A stretch of DNA of 64,000 nucleotides from Chitinophaga oryzae (GTDB taxonomy: Bacteria > Bacteroidota > Bacteroidia > Chitinophagales > Chitinophagaceae). The notes beneath the pieces were generated by a model. It saw nothing but the letters and a program-made list of their open reading frames with translations, was not told the DNA's origin and searched no databases. Position 1 is the stretch's first letter, and each line of letters opens with the position of its first letter. Location: the NCBI RefSeq assembly GCF_012516375.2, contig NZ_CP051204.2:7921501-7985500 (forward strand), written 5' to 3'. Both the position numbers and the translations under genes were made by a program. Below, one piece after another: positions 55,039-64,000 of this stretch.

Positions 55039-55863
55039 TTACTTTTTGCTGTCGCGCTTCAGCTGTTCTTCCAGCTGATCTTTCCATTTGCTGTCCTTGA
55101 ACATATCCAGCTGGCGCATTTCCTTGGCATCCCGGAGGAACTCAGAGGCAAAGATGAAGTCATTGAGTTTCTGGTCTTTACTGAAGACAATCTCTTTATT
55201 GCTGCCTTCCCACTGTTTCTGTCCCTGGTACATATATACAATATGGTCGCCGCTTTCCATTACGGTGTTCATATCGTGGGTATTGATGACAGTGGTAATA
55301 TTGTATTCCCGGGTCAGCTCTTTGATCAGCTGGTCTATCAGCAGGGAAGTCTGAGGGTCCAGGCCGGAGTTGGGTTCGTCGCAGAACAGGTATTTGGGAT
55401 TCAGTACGATGGCACGGGCGATCCCTACCCTCTTTTTCATGCCACCGCTGATTTCGGCAGGGAATTTTTTGGCGGCATCTTTCAGCTGCACTCTCTCCAG
55501 ACATTCGTCCACCCGCTTTTTCCGCTCTTTAAAAGAGTCTTTGCTGAACATTTCCAGCGGGAACATCACATTTTGTTCTACCGTCATACTGTCGAACAGG
55601 GCTGAACCCTGGAACAGCATACCGATCTGCTGGCGGACTTCCTTTTTGGCCCGGTGGTCCATGGCCGTAAAGTCCTGGTTATCATACAAAATGGTACCGG
55701 AGTCTACCTCCATCAGTCCCACAATGCACTTCATCATAACAGTTTTACCGCTGCCGCTGGCGCCGATGATGAGGTTTACCTTACCGGACTCCATAACGGC
55801 CGAAACGCCTTTCAGTATCTCCTTATCTCCAAAGCCTTTGGTAATATCTTTCAGTTCAATCAT
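55039..55863 (-). CDS. MlaF-like ABC transporter ATPase
   Basis: 274-residue nucleotide-binding subunit. Walker A GASGSGKTVMMK, signature EISGGMKKRVGIARAI, Walker B KYLFCDEPNSGLDP and H-loop INTHDMNTV. The E-I-S-G-G-M-K-K-R-V string is characteristic of the MlaF/Ttg2A branch, which powers lipid movement between the membranes. It starts 2 bp after the MlaE-like permease, so they form one operon. No MCE (MlaD) gene follows; sucD does. Confidence 0.94.
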   Translation of the reverse strand: MIELKDITKGFGDKEILKGVSAVMESGKVNLIIGASGSGKTVMMKCIVGLMEVDSGTILYDNQDFTAMDHRAKKEVRQQIGMLFQGSALFDSMTVEQNVMFPLEMFSKDSFKERKKRVDECLERVQLKDAAKKFPAEISGGMKKRVGIARAIVLNPKYLFCDEPNSGLDPQTSLLIDQLIKELTREYNITTVINTHDMNTVMESGDHIVYMYQGQKQWEGSNKEIVFSKDQKLNDFIFASEFLRDAKEMRQLDMFKDSKWKDQLEEQLKRDSKK

Positions 55864-55865
55864 GG

Positions 55866-56609
55866 TTACAGTAATATAGCCGTTAATGCGTAGTCCATAA
55901 ATAATATCAGTACGCAGCTCACCACTACCGAGGTGGTGCTGGCTTTACCGATCTCGAGCGCACCGCCCTGTACGTTATAGCCGTAATAGGCCGACACGCT
56001 GGCGATGATAAACCCGAACGTATAGGACTTGGCCATGGCAAAAAATACGTTATACGCCTTAAACTCCTGCCGCAGCCCCATCATGAACTGCTCGCTGGAG
56101 AGTACACCGGACAGCACGCCCGCTTCCTTACCGCCCCAGATACCGAGGAAACCGGCAATAGCTACCAGCAACGGAATCATGAGGACGGCCGCCAGGATCT
56201 TAGGCAGTATCAGGTACCCCCTGGTATTGATACCCATGATCTCCAGGGCGTCTATCTGTTCGGAGATACGCATGTTGCCCAGCTCAGAGGCTATCTTGGA
56301 GCCTATCACCCCGGCCAGCACGATACTGGTAAGGGTAGGCGCAAATTCCAGGATGATGGTGTCCCGCACCACCTGCGCGATGGTACTCTTGGGAATAATG
56401 GGGCTTACCAGCTGGTAAGCGGTTTGCAGGGTGGTAACCCCTCCCATGAACAGGGAAATAATAAATACTATCCCAAACGACCCTACGCCAATATCTACGC
56501 ACTGCTGCATAAATTGCTTCCAGTACATCTTCATGTTTTCCGGACGGGAAAACATGCCCTTCAGCATCAGCAGAAAATTTCCAAAGTGATAAAAGAATCT
56601 GAATTCCAT
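55866..56609 (-). CDS. MlaE-like ABC permease
   Basis: 247 residues, five to six hydrophobic helices. The family strings VVRDTIILEFAPTLTSIVLAGVIGSKIASELGNMRISEQIDALEIMGIN and YLILPKILAAVLMIPLLVA identify the MlaE/YrbE group, inner-membrane permeases for phospholipid transport. The -7 element TATCTTTG lies only 7 bp upstream of the ATG, so the mRNA may be practically leaderless. It forms an operon with the MlaF-like ATPase. Confidence 0.94.
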   Translation of the reverse strand: MEFRFFYHFGNFLLMLKGMFSRPENMKMYWKQFMQQCVDIGVGSFGIVFIISLFMGGVTTLQTAYQLVSPIIPKSTIAQVVRDTIILEFAPTLTSIVLAGVIGSKIASELGNMRISEQIDALEIMGINTRGYLILPKILAAVLMIPLLVAIAGFLGIWGGKEAGVLSGVLSSEQFMMGLRQEFKAYNVFFAMAKSYTFGFIIASVSAYYGYNVQGGALEIGKASTTSVVVSCVLILFMDYALTAILL

Positions 56610-56616
56610 AGCTGGT

Positions 56617-56624
56617 CAAAGATA
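56617..56624 (-). promoter_or_regulatory. mlaE-like operon -7 element TATCTTTG
   Basis: Perfect TAnnTTTG match 7 bp from the ATG. This separates the transporter operon from the frameshifted gene upstream. Confidence 0.55.
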
Positions 56625-56671
56625 TGAAGGATTTTGCCAATCCGACCCGAATTTAAGATTTTATGGTGTGG

Positions 56672-57705
56672 TTAACGTAAACTGCTTACCAGCAAGCGTT
56701 TCAAACTACGCTCGATAATTTCGCCCATGGTCCTGCAACGTGAAAAAACCGCATCGTGATAATATTCTGCCAGCTCATCTCCCAGCTGCTGCACCTTCTC
56801 CGGGAAAGACACTCTGTCGGTCATGATCACATCCCGCAGGTCTTTAATACGGTGCCGCTGTACCTTGAGGCGGCGCGCTATCAGCGCCCGCTCTTCCTGC
56901 TGGTACTGCTTCACTACTTCAGCATTGAGGTGTTTCATGGCCAGCTCCACAAATACGCGGTTCTCCTTGAAGAACTGCGGCATATAAAGGGTACGGCGGC
57001 CTTCATAAAACTGCTGGTCAAAGTCAATAGCCCGGATGCGGAACTGCACATCATCAAAATCGGGGTGATATCGATGATGAAGTTATAGGAGCGCATATCG
57101 CCCAGCAACCGCACAAAACAACGTTCGTTGAACTTAACGAATTCTTTGGCGATACGTTTGGGGTTAAAATCCATTCTGTCGAGATAATGCAGGATAAACT
57201 GATCACCGGGCACGCCGGCAATATGTTCTTCCACCAGGGTATTGCCGTCGATCAGGAAGTTCATCCAGTAGGGCGACAGGATGTGTTCCAGTTCGAGCCC
57301 GTAGATACGGGAAGCGTCGGCTACCTTGATGTAGAAATAGTCATATACCTCGTTGTAATTATTGACAATTTTAATACGGAACGGATGGGAATTCCCAAAA
57401 GTGCAGTAGTCGATCCGTTCTATGTGCAGGTGCTCTTCCGCAGTCTGATCACCACCAGCCTTCAGGATGGAGTAAATCCGTTTCAAACCGGCATGAATGG
57501 CGCTCATGGTGCTCTGCGGATAAAACACGGTTTCCCAGAGCGTATCCTTACCATCCTTGTCGTATACGGAAATGGAGTGCTCATAATAGCGCAGTTCCTG
57601 GTAAGTCAGGGGCAGCTTCACCTCCCGCTCATACAATTTAAGGTAGTTACGGAAAGCCTCGTTGATCGGGAAGAAGATCTTCTTTTTGGAGATTGTCTGC
57701 ATCAC
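56672..57705 (-). pseudogene. Conserved hypothetical gene with a one-base frameshift
   Basis: The first 216 or so codons run in one frame from 57705 to SYNFIIDITP; then the frame slips and continues as DFDDVQFRIRAIDFDQQFYEGRRTLYMPQFFKENR to the stop at 56672. Adding one G to the GGGG at 57062-57065 (plus strand) restores a single protein of 344 residues with uninterrupted, similar-quality coding on both sides. The protein has no recognised motif; it is mixed alpha/beta, rich in aromatic and charged residues, with no signal peptide or membrane helix, so probably cytoplasmic. It may be a real pseudogene, a strain-level phase switch or a homopolymer sequencing error. Confidence 0.85.
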
Positions 57706-57806
57706 GCTAAGAATATAAGATAATATTAAGAACGCCAGGAAGCGGAGATTTACCGGAAGACCAGCCTCTAACCGGCGCTTATAAAGTTAATCACTTTTTA
57801 TAAAAA

Positions 57807-57864
57807 GCTAAGGAGCAAAGACCATCAGCTATTATATGCTGTATGCTGGTCTTCGCTCCTTAGC
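57807..57864 (-). terminator. Hairpin of GCAAAG-type words after maeB
   Basis: Arms 57807-57823 and 57848-57864 (GCTAAGGAGCAAAGACC, 16 of 17 paired) with an inner CAGC/GCTG stem. On the minus strand the hairpin is followed by TTTTTATAAAAAG, so it can end the maeB transcript. Between it and the maeB stop is a TCACGCAAAGG segment shared with the large repeat at 32731-32885. Confidence 0.75.
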
Positions 57865-57898
57865 GTTCTTAATATTATCTTTACGTTCCTTTGCGTGA

Positions 57899-60226
57899 CT
57901 ATTTTTTCTTTTTCTTGTCCGCTTTGGCTTTTTCCTCTTTGCACTCCGCCACTTTGCGGCATTTCTCCTGCGCGTCTACCACAGCGATGTTCACCATGTT
58001 TACGATCTGCCTTACCGTGCTGCCCAGTTGCAGGATGTGCACCGGTTTTTTCATTCCCAGCAGTACCGGGCCGATGGCGTCGAAGCCGGCTACTTCCTGC
58101 AGCAGGTTATACGCTACGTTACCGGCGGTGAGGTTCGGGAAGATGAGGGTATTTACTTCCTCGTTCATCAGTTCGGTGAACGGATAGTTGTCTTTCAGGA
58201 TCTCCTTGTTGAAAGCCATTGCGGCCTGGATTTCACCATCTACCACCAGCTGGGGATCGCGTTGTTTCACGATTTCGCGTGCTTTGGCTACCAGCTGGGC
58301 TTCCGGCGTTTGACTGGAGCCGAAGTTGGAGTAAGACAGCATGGCGATACGGGGCGCAATGTTGAAGTGTTTCACTTCTTTCGCCACCATCAGGGTGATG
58401 TCTGCCAGTTCTTCCGCAGTAGGATTGAAGTTGACCGTGGTATCCGCGAGGAACAGCGGTCCGCGTTTGGTATTGATGATATACATACCAGCCACGCGTT
58501 TCACGCCTTCTTCCATGCCTATCACCTGCAAGGCCGGACGGATGGTGTCAGGGTACTTGCGGGTAAGGCCGGAAATCAGGGCGTCAGCTTCTCCGGTTTC
58601 CACCATCATGCAGCCGAAGTAATTGCGTTCGCGCATGATTTTACGGGCTTCGTAAAGGTTAAAGCCTTTACGTTTGCGTTTTTCGAAGAAGAGATCGCCA
58701 AACTGGTGACGTTTTGCCTGCATTTCATCGCTTTTGGGGTCGATGATCACCACGTCGTCAATTTCGATGGAGTTTTCGAGCATGATCTGGCGGATGCGGG
58801 ATTCGTTACCCAGCAGGATCGGGAAGGCGATGCCTTCGTCGTTCACTACCTGTGCGGCTTTCAGGATTTTTACGTTGTCGGCTTCCGCGAACACGACCTT
58901 GCGCGGGTCGCGGCGGGCTTTGGTGCCGATCACCCTGAACAGCTGGTTATCCAGGCCCAGACGGTTGTTGAGCTCCTGCTTGTACCCTTCCCAGTCAGTG
59001 ATAGGGTTGTGCGCCACACCGCTTTCCATAGCGGCTTTTGCTACTGCAGGGGCTACGGTGCTTAACAGGCGGGGGTCCAGCGGTTTGGGAATAATATATT
59101 TAGGTCCGAAAACGATGTTTCTTTCGTTGTAGGCCAGGTTCACGATATCCGGCACGGGGGTTTTGGCCAGTTCGGCAAGCGCCCGTACCGCGGCCAGTTT
59201 CATGGCTTCGTTGATTTGGGTGGCCCTTACGTCCAGCGCCCCACGGAAGATATAGGGGAATCCGAGTACGTTGTTCACCTGGTTAGGATAGTCGGAACGG
59301 CCGGTAGCCATGATGATATCCGGTCTGGAGGCGATGGCTGTATCGTAGGCTATTTCCGGATCGGGGTTGGCCATGGCGAACACGATCGGGTTTTTAGCCA
59401 TGCTCTTCACCATTTCCGGTGTTACCACGTTACCTACGGAGAGGCCGAGGAATACGTCGGCGCCTTTCATGGCTTCTGTCAGCGTGCTTATTTTGGAGGT
59501 GGTGGCAAACTGCATGTGCCTTTCGGTAAGGTCTGTGCGGGTCTTGTTCAGCACGCCGTCCTTATCGAACAGGATGAAGTTTTCCGGTTTGGCGCCCAGT
59601 GCCACATACAGCCTTACACAAGCCATGGCAGCGGCTCCCGCGCCATTCACCACTATTTTTACTTTGTCGACTTTTTTCTTTACCAGGTCCAGCGCATTGA
59701 GCAGCGCAGCTGCGGAGATGATAGCAGTACCGTGCTGGTCATCGTGCATCACCGGGATTTTCAGCTCTTTACGCAGCCTGTCTTCGATCTCAAAGCACTC
59801 AGGGCTTTTGATATCTTCGAGGTTGATACCGCCGAAAGTAGGTTCCAACGCTTTTACTGCCGCCACAAAACTATCCGGGTCTTTGGTATTCAGTTCAATA
59901 TCAAATACATCGATATCGGCAAATATCTTGAACAGCACCGCTTTTCCTTCCATCACGGGCTTACCGGCTTCAGGACCGATGTCTCCCAGTCCCAGTACGG
60001 CGGTACCATTGCTGATCACTCCTACCAGGTTCCCTTTGGCGGTATATTTATAAACGTTTTCTACATCTCTGTGAATCTCCTTGCAAGGTTCGGCAACGCC
60101 CGGAGAATAGGCCAGGGAGAGGTCCCATTGTGTTTTTGTATCTTTCGTAGGTATTACTTCGATCTTGCCCGGCCTTCCCTTTGCATGATAGTCCAACGCA
60201 TCCTGCTTATTCAGTTTTCTTGCCAT
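57899..60226 (-). CDS. maeB: NADP-dependent malic enzyme with phosphotransacetylase-like domain
   Basis: 775 residues. Residues about 1-430 are the malic enzyme (SLAYSPGVAEPCKEIHRD; dinucleotide site IVVNGAGAAAMACVRLY), converting malate to pyruvate with NADPH formation. Residues about 440-765 are the PTA-like domain (VFAEADNVKILKAAQVV) that in MaeB proteins is regulatory and binds acetyl-CoA rather than being a working transacetylase. The C-terminus is lysine-rich (KADKKKKK). The stop codon abuts a repeat segment shared with 32875-32896. Divergent from the DUF4293 gene. Confidence 0.96.
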   Translation of the reverse strand: MARKLNKQDALDYHAKGRPGKIEVIPTKDTKTQWDLSLAYSPGVAEPCKEIHRDVENVYKYTAKGNLVGVISNGTAVLGLGDIGPEAGKPVMEGKAVLFKIFADIDVFDIELNTKDPDSFVAAVKALEPTFGGINLEDIKSPECFEIEDRLRKELKIPVMHDDQHGTAIISAAALLNALDLVKKKVDKVKIVVNGAGAAAMACVRLYVALGAKPENFILFDKDGVLNKTRTDLTERHMQFATTSKISTLTEAMKGADVFLGLSVGNVVTPEMVKSMAKNPIVFAMANPDPEIAYDTAIASRPDIIMATGRSDYPNQVNNVLGFPYIFRGALDVRATQINEAMKLAAVRALAELAKTPVPDIVNLAYNERNIVFGPKYIIPKPLDPRLLSTVAPAVAKAAMESGVAHNPITDWEGYKQELNNRLGLDNQLFRVIGTKARRDPRKVVFAEADNVKILKAAQVVNDEGIAFPILLGNESRIRQIMLENSIEIDDVVIIDPKSDEMQAKRHQFGDLFFEKRKRKGFNLYEARKIMRERNYFGCMMVETGEADALISGLTRKYPDTIRPALQVIGMEEGVKRVAGMYIINTKRGPLFLADTTVNFNPTAEELADITLMVAKEVKHFNIAPRIAMLSYSNFGSSQTPEAQLVAKAREIVKQRDPQLVVDGEIQAAMAFNKEILKDNYPFTELMNEEVNTLIFPNLTAGNVAYNLLQEVAGFDAIGPVLLGMKKPVHILQLGSTVRQIVNMVNIAVVDAQEKCRKVAECKEEKAKADKKKKK

Positions 60227-60330
60227 ATAAGTATAAAAGATTGTTATTGGGCGTGCAATATACGAAGTATTACACTATACGGACTATCAAAATCCGCAGT
60301 CTGCTATCAGATATTGCGCTTTTCAACCAC

Positions 60331-60338
60331 TAAATTTG
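60331..60338 (+). promoter_or_regulatory. -7 element TAAATTTG of the DUF4293 gene
   Basis: Perfect TAnnTTTG match 35 bp before the ATG at 60373, in the divergent region shared with maeB. Confidence 0.5.
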
Positions 60339-60372
60339 CTTACTTTTACGCCGTTAAACATTCGCAAATATC

Positions 60373-60813
60373 ATGATACAACGTATTCAGAGTCTTTACC
60401 TGCTGTTGGCTGCCGGAGCCGGAGCCGCTACACTGTCTTTTGATCTGTGGAAAGCTAAACTGAGCAATGGAACAGTTACTGCTGTGAACGCCTCCAGCAA
60501 CTACCTGTTATTCGTGCTGTACGTGATCATCATCCTGCTGGCTGTGGTTTGCATTTTCCTGTTTAAAAAGCGCAAGCTGCAGTTCCGCCTGACGATCTTC
60601 AACATCCTGTTTGTATTTGCCGCACTGGGCTATCAGTATTATGTGGTACAGCAAACGGCCAACAAGCTGGCTGCCGGCGGTATCACCATTACTTCAGCAT
60701 CTTACCAGGTAGCCTCTTTTCTGCCGGTGTTACTGATTGTCCTTCTATTTATGGCTGCCAGGGGCATCTATAAAGACGAGAAGCTGATCAAATCGCTGGA
60801 CAGGCTCAGATAG
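60373..60813 (+). CDS. DUF4293 family membrane protein
   Basis: 146-residue small membrane protein with four predicted helices (about 5-25, 43-63, 73-92, 110-130). The start IQRIQSLYLLLAA is the hallmark of DUF4293, a family found essentially in Bacteroidota and with no known function. The C-terminus is charged (YKDEKLIKSLDRLR). It stands alone, divergent from maeB and convergent with uvrA. Confidence 0.9.
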   Translation: MIQRIQSLYLLLAAGAGAATLSFDLWKAKLSNGTVTAVNASSNYLLFVLYVIIILLAVVCIFLFKKRKLQFRLTIFNILFVFAALGYQYYVVQQTANKLAAGGITITSASYQVASFLPVLLIVLLFMAARGIYKDEKLIKSLDRLR

Positions 60814-60840
60814 ACCATCAAAACATTGCACTATAAAGAG

Positions 60841-60874
60841 AGAGGGCTGATCATCACTGACCAGCCCTCTTTTC
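60841..60874. terminator. Shared terminator between DUF4293 gene and uvrA
   Basis: Arms 60841-60849 and 60862-60870 (AGAGGGCTG) with a 12 nt loop, followed by TTTT on the plus strand; it lies in the gap between two convergent genes and has A-rich sequence on the left side, so it can work both ways. Confidence 0.75.
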
Positions 60875-60887
60875 TGTTGGGTATTTT

Positions 60888-63704
60888 TCAAAGAAATTTT
60901 CCGGTATAACTTTCTTTTACTTTCTTCAATCCTTCCGGCACGCCTGTGTACAGCAGACTTCCGCCGCCGGCGCCGCCTTCCGGCCCCAGGTCGATCACCC
61001 AGTCGGCGCTGCGGATCACGTCCAGGTTGTGTTCTATCACCAGTACCGTATGCCCCTGATCGATCAGCGCATTGAAAGAGTTCAGCAGTTTTTTGATATC
61101 ATGGAAATGCAGGCCCGTAGTCGGTTCGTCGAAGATAAACAGGATTTTGCCCTGCGCTTTGCCTTTACCGAGGAAGGAAGCCAGCTTCACACGTTGTGCT
61201 TCACCACCGCTCAGGGTATCGCTGCTCTGTCCCAGTTTTACGTAGCCTAATCCCACATCGCTCAGCGGGCGGATTTTATTGCAGACATCTTTTTCGTCTT
61301 TAAAGAACTCCAAAGCTTCATCTACGCCCAGCTCCAGCACTTCGTAAATACTTTTGCCCTTATAGGTCACTTCCAGGACTTCGTCTTTAAACCTTTTACC
61401 GCCGCAGCTTTCACACAGCAGGTGTACGTCTGCGAGGAACTGCATTTCCACAATCACTTCACCTTCTCCTTTGCAGGCGTCGCAACGGCCGCCGTCCACG
61501 TTGAAAGAAAAATGTTTGGGCTGGAAACCGCGCATTTTGCTGAGCGGCTGCCGGGCAAAGAGGTCGCGGATTTCGTCATATGCCTTGATGTAGGTCACCG
61601 GGTTGGAGCGGGATGATTTACCGATCGGGTTCTGGTCTACCATTTCTATCTGGGTGATGTCATCCACTGCGCCTTTCAGTGCTTTGTGGTACCCTACCCT
61701 TTCTGCGAATTCGCCTTTCAGCTTCATCAGCGCCGGGTAGAGTATCTGTTTTACCAGCGTGGTTTTACCGGAGCCGCTCACGCCTGTCACCACGGTCAGC
61801 ACTTCCAGCGGAAAATCGACGGAGATGTCTTTCAGGTTATGTTGACGGCAGCCTTCGAGGGTAATGGCTTTTTTCCATTTACGCAGTTTTTGCGGAGGGT
61901 CTATCCGGTAATTGCCGCTCAGGTATTTGCCGGTCAGGCTTTTACCGTCGGTCAGTATTTCCGGGTAAGTGCCGGCGAAGATCACTTCGCCGCCGAGGTG
62001 ACTGGCCAGCGGGCCCATGTCGATGATATAATCGGCTTCCTCCATCATTTGCTCGTCGTGCTCCACGATCACCACGGTATTGCCAAGGTCGCGCAGTTCT
62101 TTCAGCACGTTGATCAGGCGGTGGGTATCGCGGGCATGCAGACCGATGCTTGGTTCATCGAGGATGTACATGGAGTTGGTGAGGTTACTGCCCAGCGTGC
62201 GGGTAAGCTGTATACGCTGGCTTTCGCCACCACTGAGGGTATTGGCCACCCTGTTGAGCGTCAGGTATCCTAACCCTACGTCCAGCAATGTTTTCAGCCG
62301 GTGGTTGATTTCAAACAGGATACGTTTGGCCACCTGCTGATCATATTCGTTGAGTTGCAGGTTATCGAACCAGTTTTTCAGGTCTGATACCGGCATGTCT
62401 ACCAGGCGGGCGATGTTGCTGTCGCCTACGCGGATGTAGAGCGCTTCTTTCCGCAAACGGCCGCCGCCGCACTCGTGGCATACGGTACGTCCGCGGTAGC
62501 GTGCCTGCAGCACGCGGTATTGTACTTTGTAGAGGTTCTGCTCTACCATTTTGAAGAATTCGTTCAGGCCGTAGAAGTGTTCGTTGCCCGTCCACAGCAG
62601 CTGCACCTGCTCATCTGTGAGGTCTGCGATGGGTTTGTGTACCGGGAATCCGAATTTACGGGCCACTTTGATGAGCGCTTCTTTGTATTCGCCCATTTTC
62701 TCACCTCTCCAGGGAGCGATGGCGCCTTCAAAAACGCTGAGGCGTTTATCGGGGATGACGAGGTCGGCGTCGATACCGAGCACCTGTCCAAAACCTTCGC
62801 AGGTGGGGCAGGCGCCGTAGGGGTTGTTGAAAGAGAAGAGATTGGGCACCGGTTCTTCAAACTGGATACCATCCAGCTCGAAGCGGTTGGCGAAGTGGGT
62901 CACGTTTTTGCCGTCCACTTCCACGTAACAGTCGCCCTCGCTTTCGTAAAAGGCTGTCTGCACACTGTCGGCTATACGATGTTTGTCATCTTCCTCAAAA
63001 TCTTTAACCACCAGCCTGTCTATCAGCACCCAGGCGTCTGCGGGCACGGCCGGCTTCTTTTGTTCCAGCAGCTCTTCGATGCGCAGCAGGCCATTGCCGC
63101 CGGCTGACGGCGCGTACAAACGGGAGAAGCCTTTCTGCATCAGGATATTCAGCTCCTCTTTCACGTCTCTTTTCGCGTGGCGGCGGAAAGGTACCATCAG
63201 CAATACTTTACTGCCGTGCTCGAGGTTACTGATAAAGTCTGTTACGTCGCTGACTTCATGTTTTTTCACGAGCTGGCCGGAAACGGGGGAATAGGTTTTC
63301 CCGACGCGGCCGAACAACAACCGGAGGTAGTCGTAGATCTCCGTCATAGAGCCCACGGTGGAACGAGGCGTGCGGGTGATCACTTTTTGTTCGATTGCGA
63401 TGGCCGGGCAGATGCCTTTGATATAGTCCACGTCCGGTTTGTTCATCCTCATGAGGAACTGACGGGCGTAGGAACTGAGGCTTTCCGCGTAGCGGCGTTG
63501 TCCTTCTGCGTACAGGGTGTCCATGGTGAGGGAAGATTTTCCCGAACCGGACACGCCGGTCACCACCACCATTTTATTGCGGGGGATGGAGACGCTCACA
63601 TTCTTGAGATTGTGGACCCTGGCGCCTTTTATGAAGATATTGTCCTGCGGGTTAACCGGCTGAGGATCAATGATGGTTTCTTTTTTCTTAGTTTTCATTG
63701 CCAT
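60888..63704 (-). CDS. uvrA: Excinuclease ABC subunit A
   Basis: 938-residue UvrA, the damage-sensing ATPase dimer of nucleotide excision repair. Two ABC modules: [10 protein letters not shown] near residue 51 with [11 protein letters not shown], and [10 protein letters not shown] near 650 with [18 protein letters not shown]. Zinc-finger cysteines are present: [25 protein letters not shown] and CESCGGKRF. Length is normal. Two nearby ATGs (63704 and 63698) are possible starts; the -7 element at 63712-63719 makes the mRNA nearly leaderless with the first. Confidence 0.98.
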   Translation of the reverse strand: MAMKTKKKETIIDPQPVNPQDNIFIKGARVHNLKNVSVSIPRNKMVVVTGVSGSGKSSLTMDTLYAEGQRRYAESLSSYARQFLMRMNKPDVDYIKGICPAIAIEQKVITRTPRSTVGSMTEIYDYLRLLFGRVGKTYSPVSGQLVKKHEVSDVTDFISNLEHGSKVLLMVPFRRHAKRDVKEELNILMQKGFSRLYAPSAGGNGLLRIEELLEQKKPAVPADAWVLIDRLVVKDFEEDDKHRIADSVQTAFYESEGDCYVEVDGKNVTHFANRFELDGIQFEEPVPNLFSFNNPYGACPTCEGFGQVLGIDADLVIPDKRLSVFEGAIAPWRGEKMGEYKEALIKVARKFGFPVHKPIADLTDEQVQLLWTGNEHFYGLNEFFKMVEQNLYKVQYRVLQARYRGRTVCHECGGGRLRKEALYIRVGDSNIARLVDMPVSDLKNWFDNLQLNEYDQQVAKRILFEINHRLKTLLDVGLGYLTLNRVANTLSGGESQRIQLTRTLGSNLTNSMYILDEPSIGLHARDTHRLINVLKELRDLGNTVVIVEHDEQMMEEADYIIDMGPLASHLGGEVIFAGTYPEILTDGKSLTGKYLSGNYRIDPPQKLRKWKKAITLEGCRQHNLKDISVDFPLEVLTVVTGVSGSGKTTLVKQILYPALMKLKGEFAERVGYHKALKGAVDDITQIEMVDQNPIGKSSRSNPVTYIKAYDEIRDLFARQPLSKMRGFQPKHFSFNVDGGRCDACKGEGEVIVEMQFLADVHLLCESCGGKRFKDEVLEVTYKGKSIYEVLELGVDEALEFFKDEKDVCNKIRPLSDVGLGYVKLGQSSDTLSGGEAQRVKLASFLGKGKAQGKILFIFDEPTTGLHFHDIKKLLNSFNALIDQGHTVLVIEHNLDVIRSADWVIDLGPEGGAGGGSLLYTGVPEGLKKVKESYTGKFL

Positions 63705-63711
63705 GACAGAA

Positions 63712-63719
63712 CAAATTTA
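63712..63719 (-). promoter_or_regulatory. uvrA -7 element TAAATTTG
   Basis: Perfect TAnnTTTG match 7 bp upstream of the first uvrA ATG. No LexA-like palindrome was recognised around it. Confidence 0.5.
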
Positions 63720-63842
63720 CGGGAAAAGATGTTAGATGAATAGTAATTGGTCAGGCAATTCATTCACAGAAAATTAACCTGGATATAGTACCCCAAAATG
63801 GCTAAAAGCTACTCTCCAAGGGCAAAAAAGCTGGTTTTATTA

Positions 63843-63873
63843 TTTGTTTTATTGAAGTATTCTTTTATATTTG
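63843..63873 (+). promoter_or_regulatory. Strong promoter at the right edge (TTTG-N19-TATATTTG)
   Basis: TTTG at 63843-63846 and TATATTTG at 63866-63873 are 19 bp apart, the best full match to the Bacteroidota promoter consensus in this window. A second -7-like TACCTTTG lies at 63890-63897. No ATG occurs from there to base 64000, so the gene beyond the edge has a leader of at least 120 nt. Confidence 0.7.
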
Positions 63874-64000
63874 CGTAGAACGTTTTCTATACCTTTGAAT
63901 CGTAACAAAATCTTTAACGCTTAAAACTGCTCATTATCGCCTAAACTTTACTCAATTAAACAACCAACAGGCTGTAAAATCTGTATTTATTTACTAACCC

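Noticed and set aside
57899..60226. maeB as a fusion of malic enzyme with an active phosphate acetyltransferase
   Set aside because: This is the usual architecture of MaeB, where the PTA-like domain is regulatory; not a novel fusion.

Overview
The window comes from a Bacteroidota chromosome, most probably a Chitinophaga-like member of the Chitinophagaceae. The evidence is internal. Many genes carry the phylum's TAnnTTTG -7 promoter element. There is a type IX secretion cargo with a gliding-motility type (CHU_C) C-terminus beside a PorP/SprF partner, a TonB-dependent receptor with a carboxypeptidase-like N-domain, a phosphate-selective porin O/P, a DUF4293 protein, and an atpB-E-F-H-A operon whose subunit a is long and begins with a signal peptide. 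No tRNA, rRNA, CRISPR array, transposase or phage gene was seen, so this looks like ordinary chromosome with one large surface-protein locus.

Layout. 1-5.8 kb: housekeeping and regulation (3' end of ruvC, an OmpR-type response regulator, HIT protein, greA, a 2-hydroxyacid dehydrogenase coupled to rsmA, divergent pdxA, a small winged-helix regulator). 6-8.8 kb: a TonB-dependent receptor and a small exported partner. 9-25.8 kb: one minus-strand operon led by a 14.1 kb gene for a protein of about 4,700 residues. That protein has a signal peptide, a lectin-like domain, PKD-like and Ig-like units, about 30 DUF11 repeats and a CHU_C tail. It is followed by porP/sprF and a PD40 propeller protein whose 3' end appears split by a frameshift. 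26-30.7 kb: the F-type ATP synthase operon without atpG. 30.9-39.7 kb: an ABC exporter, an exported protein with a possible caspase-like C-terminal domain, a PhoB/PhoR-like pair convergent with a phosphate-selective porin, and an AraC/GyrI regulator. 39.8-44.5 kb: a four-gene operon (glucosaminidase, two SGNH proteins, MBOAT acyltransferase) that looks like a cell-wall or polysaccharide O-acetylation unit. 44.8-64 kb: aspS, an FAD oxidoreductase, a 2,017-residue alpha-2-macroglobulin, sucD, an MlaE/MlaF-like pair, a conserved gene broken by a one-base frameshift, maeB, a DUF4293 protein and uvrA. The window ends in a strong promoter and the leader of an unseen gene.

The most striking non-genic signals are three. 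First, several intergenic gaps hold a long inverted repeat built from short reiterated A/T-rich or GCAAAG-type words; the best is a nested 35 bp plus 22 bp perfect hairpin at 32731-32885. Second, an intrinsic terminator lies inside the 5' leader of greA. Third, the gaps of the atp operon are occupied by different inverted repeats. Start codons were chosen using the -7 elements: in rsmA, pdxA and the caspase-like gene the upstream in-frame starts overlap or precede the promoter and were set aside.
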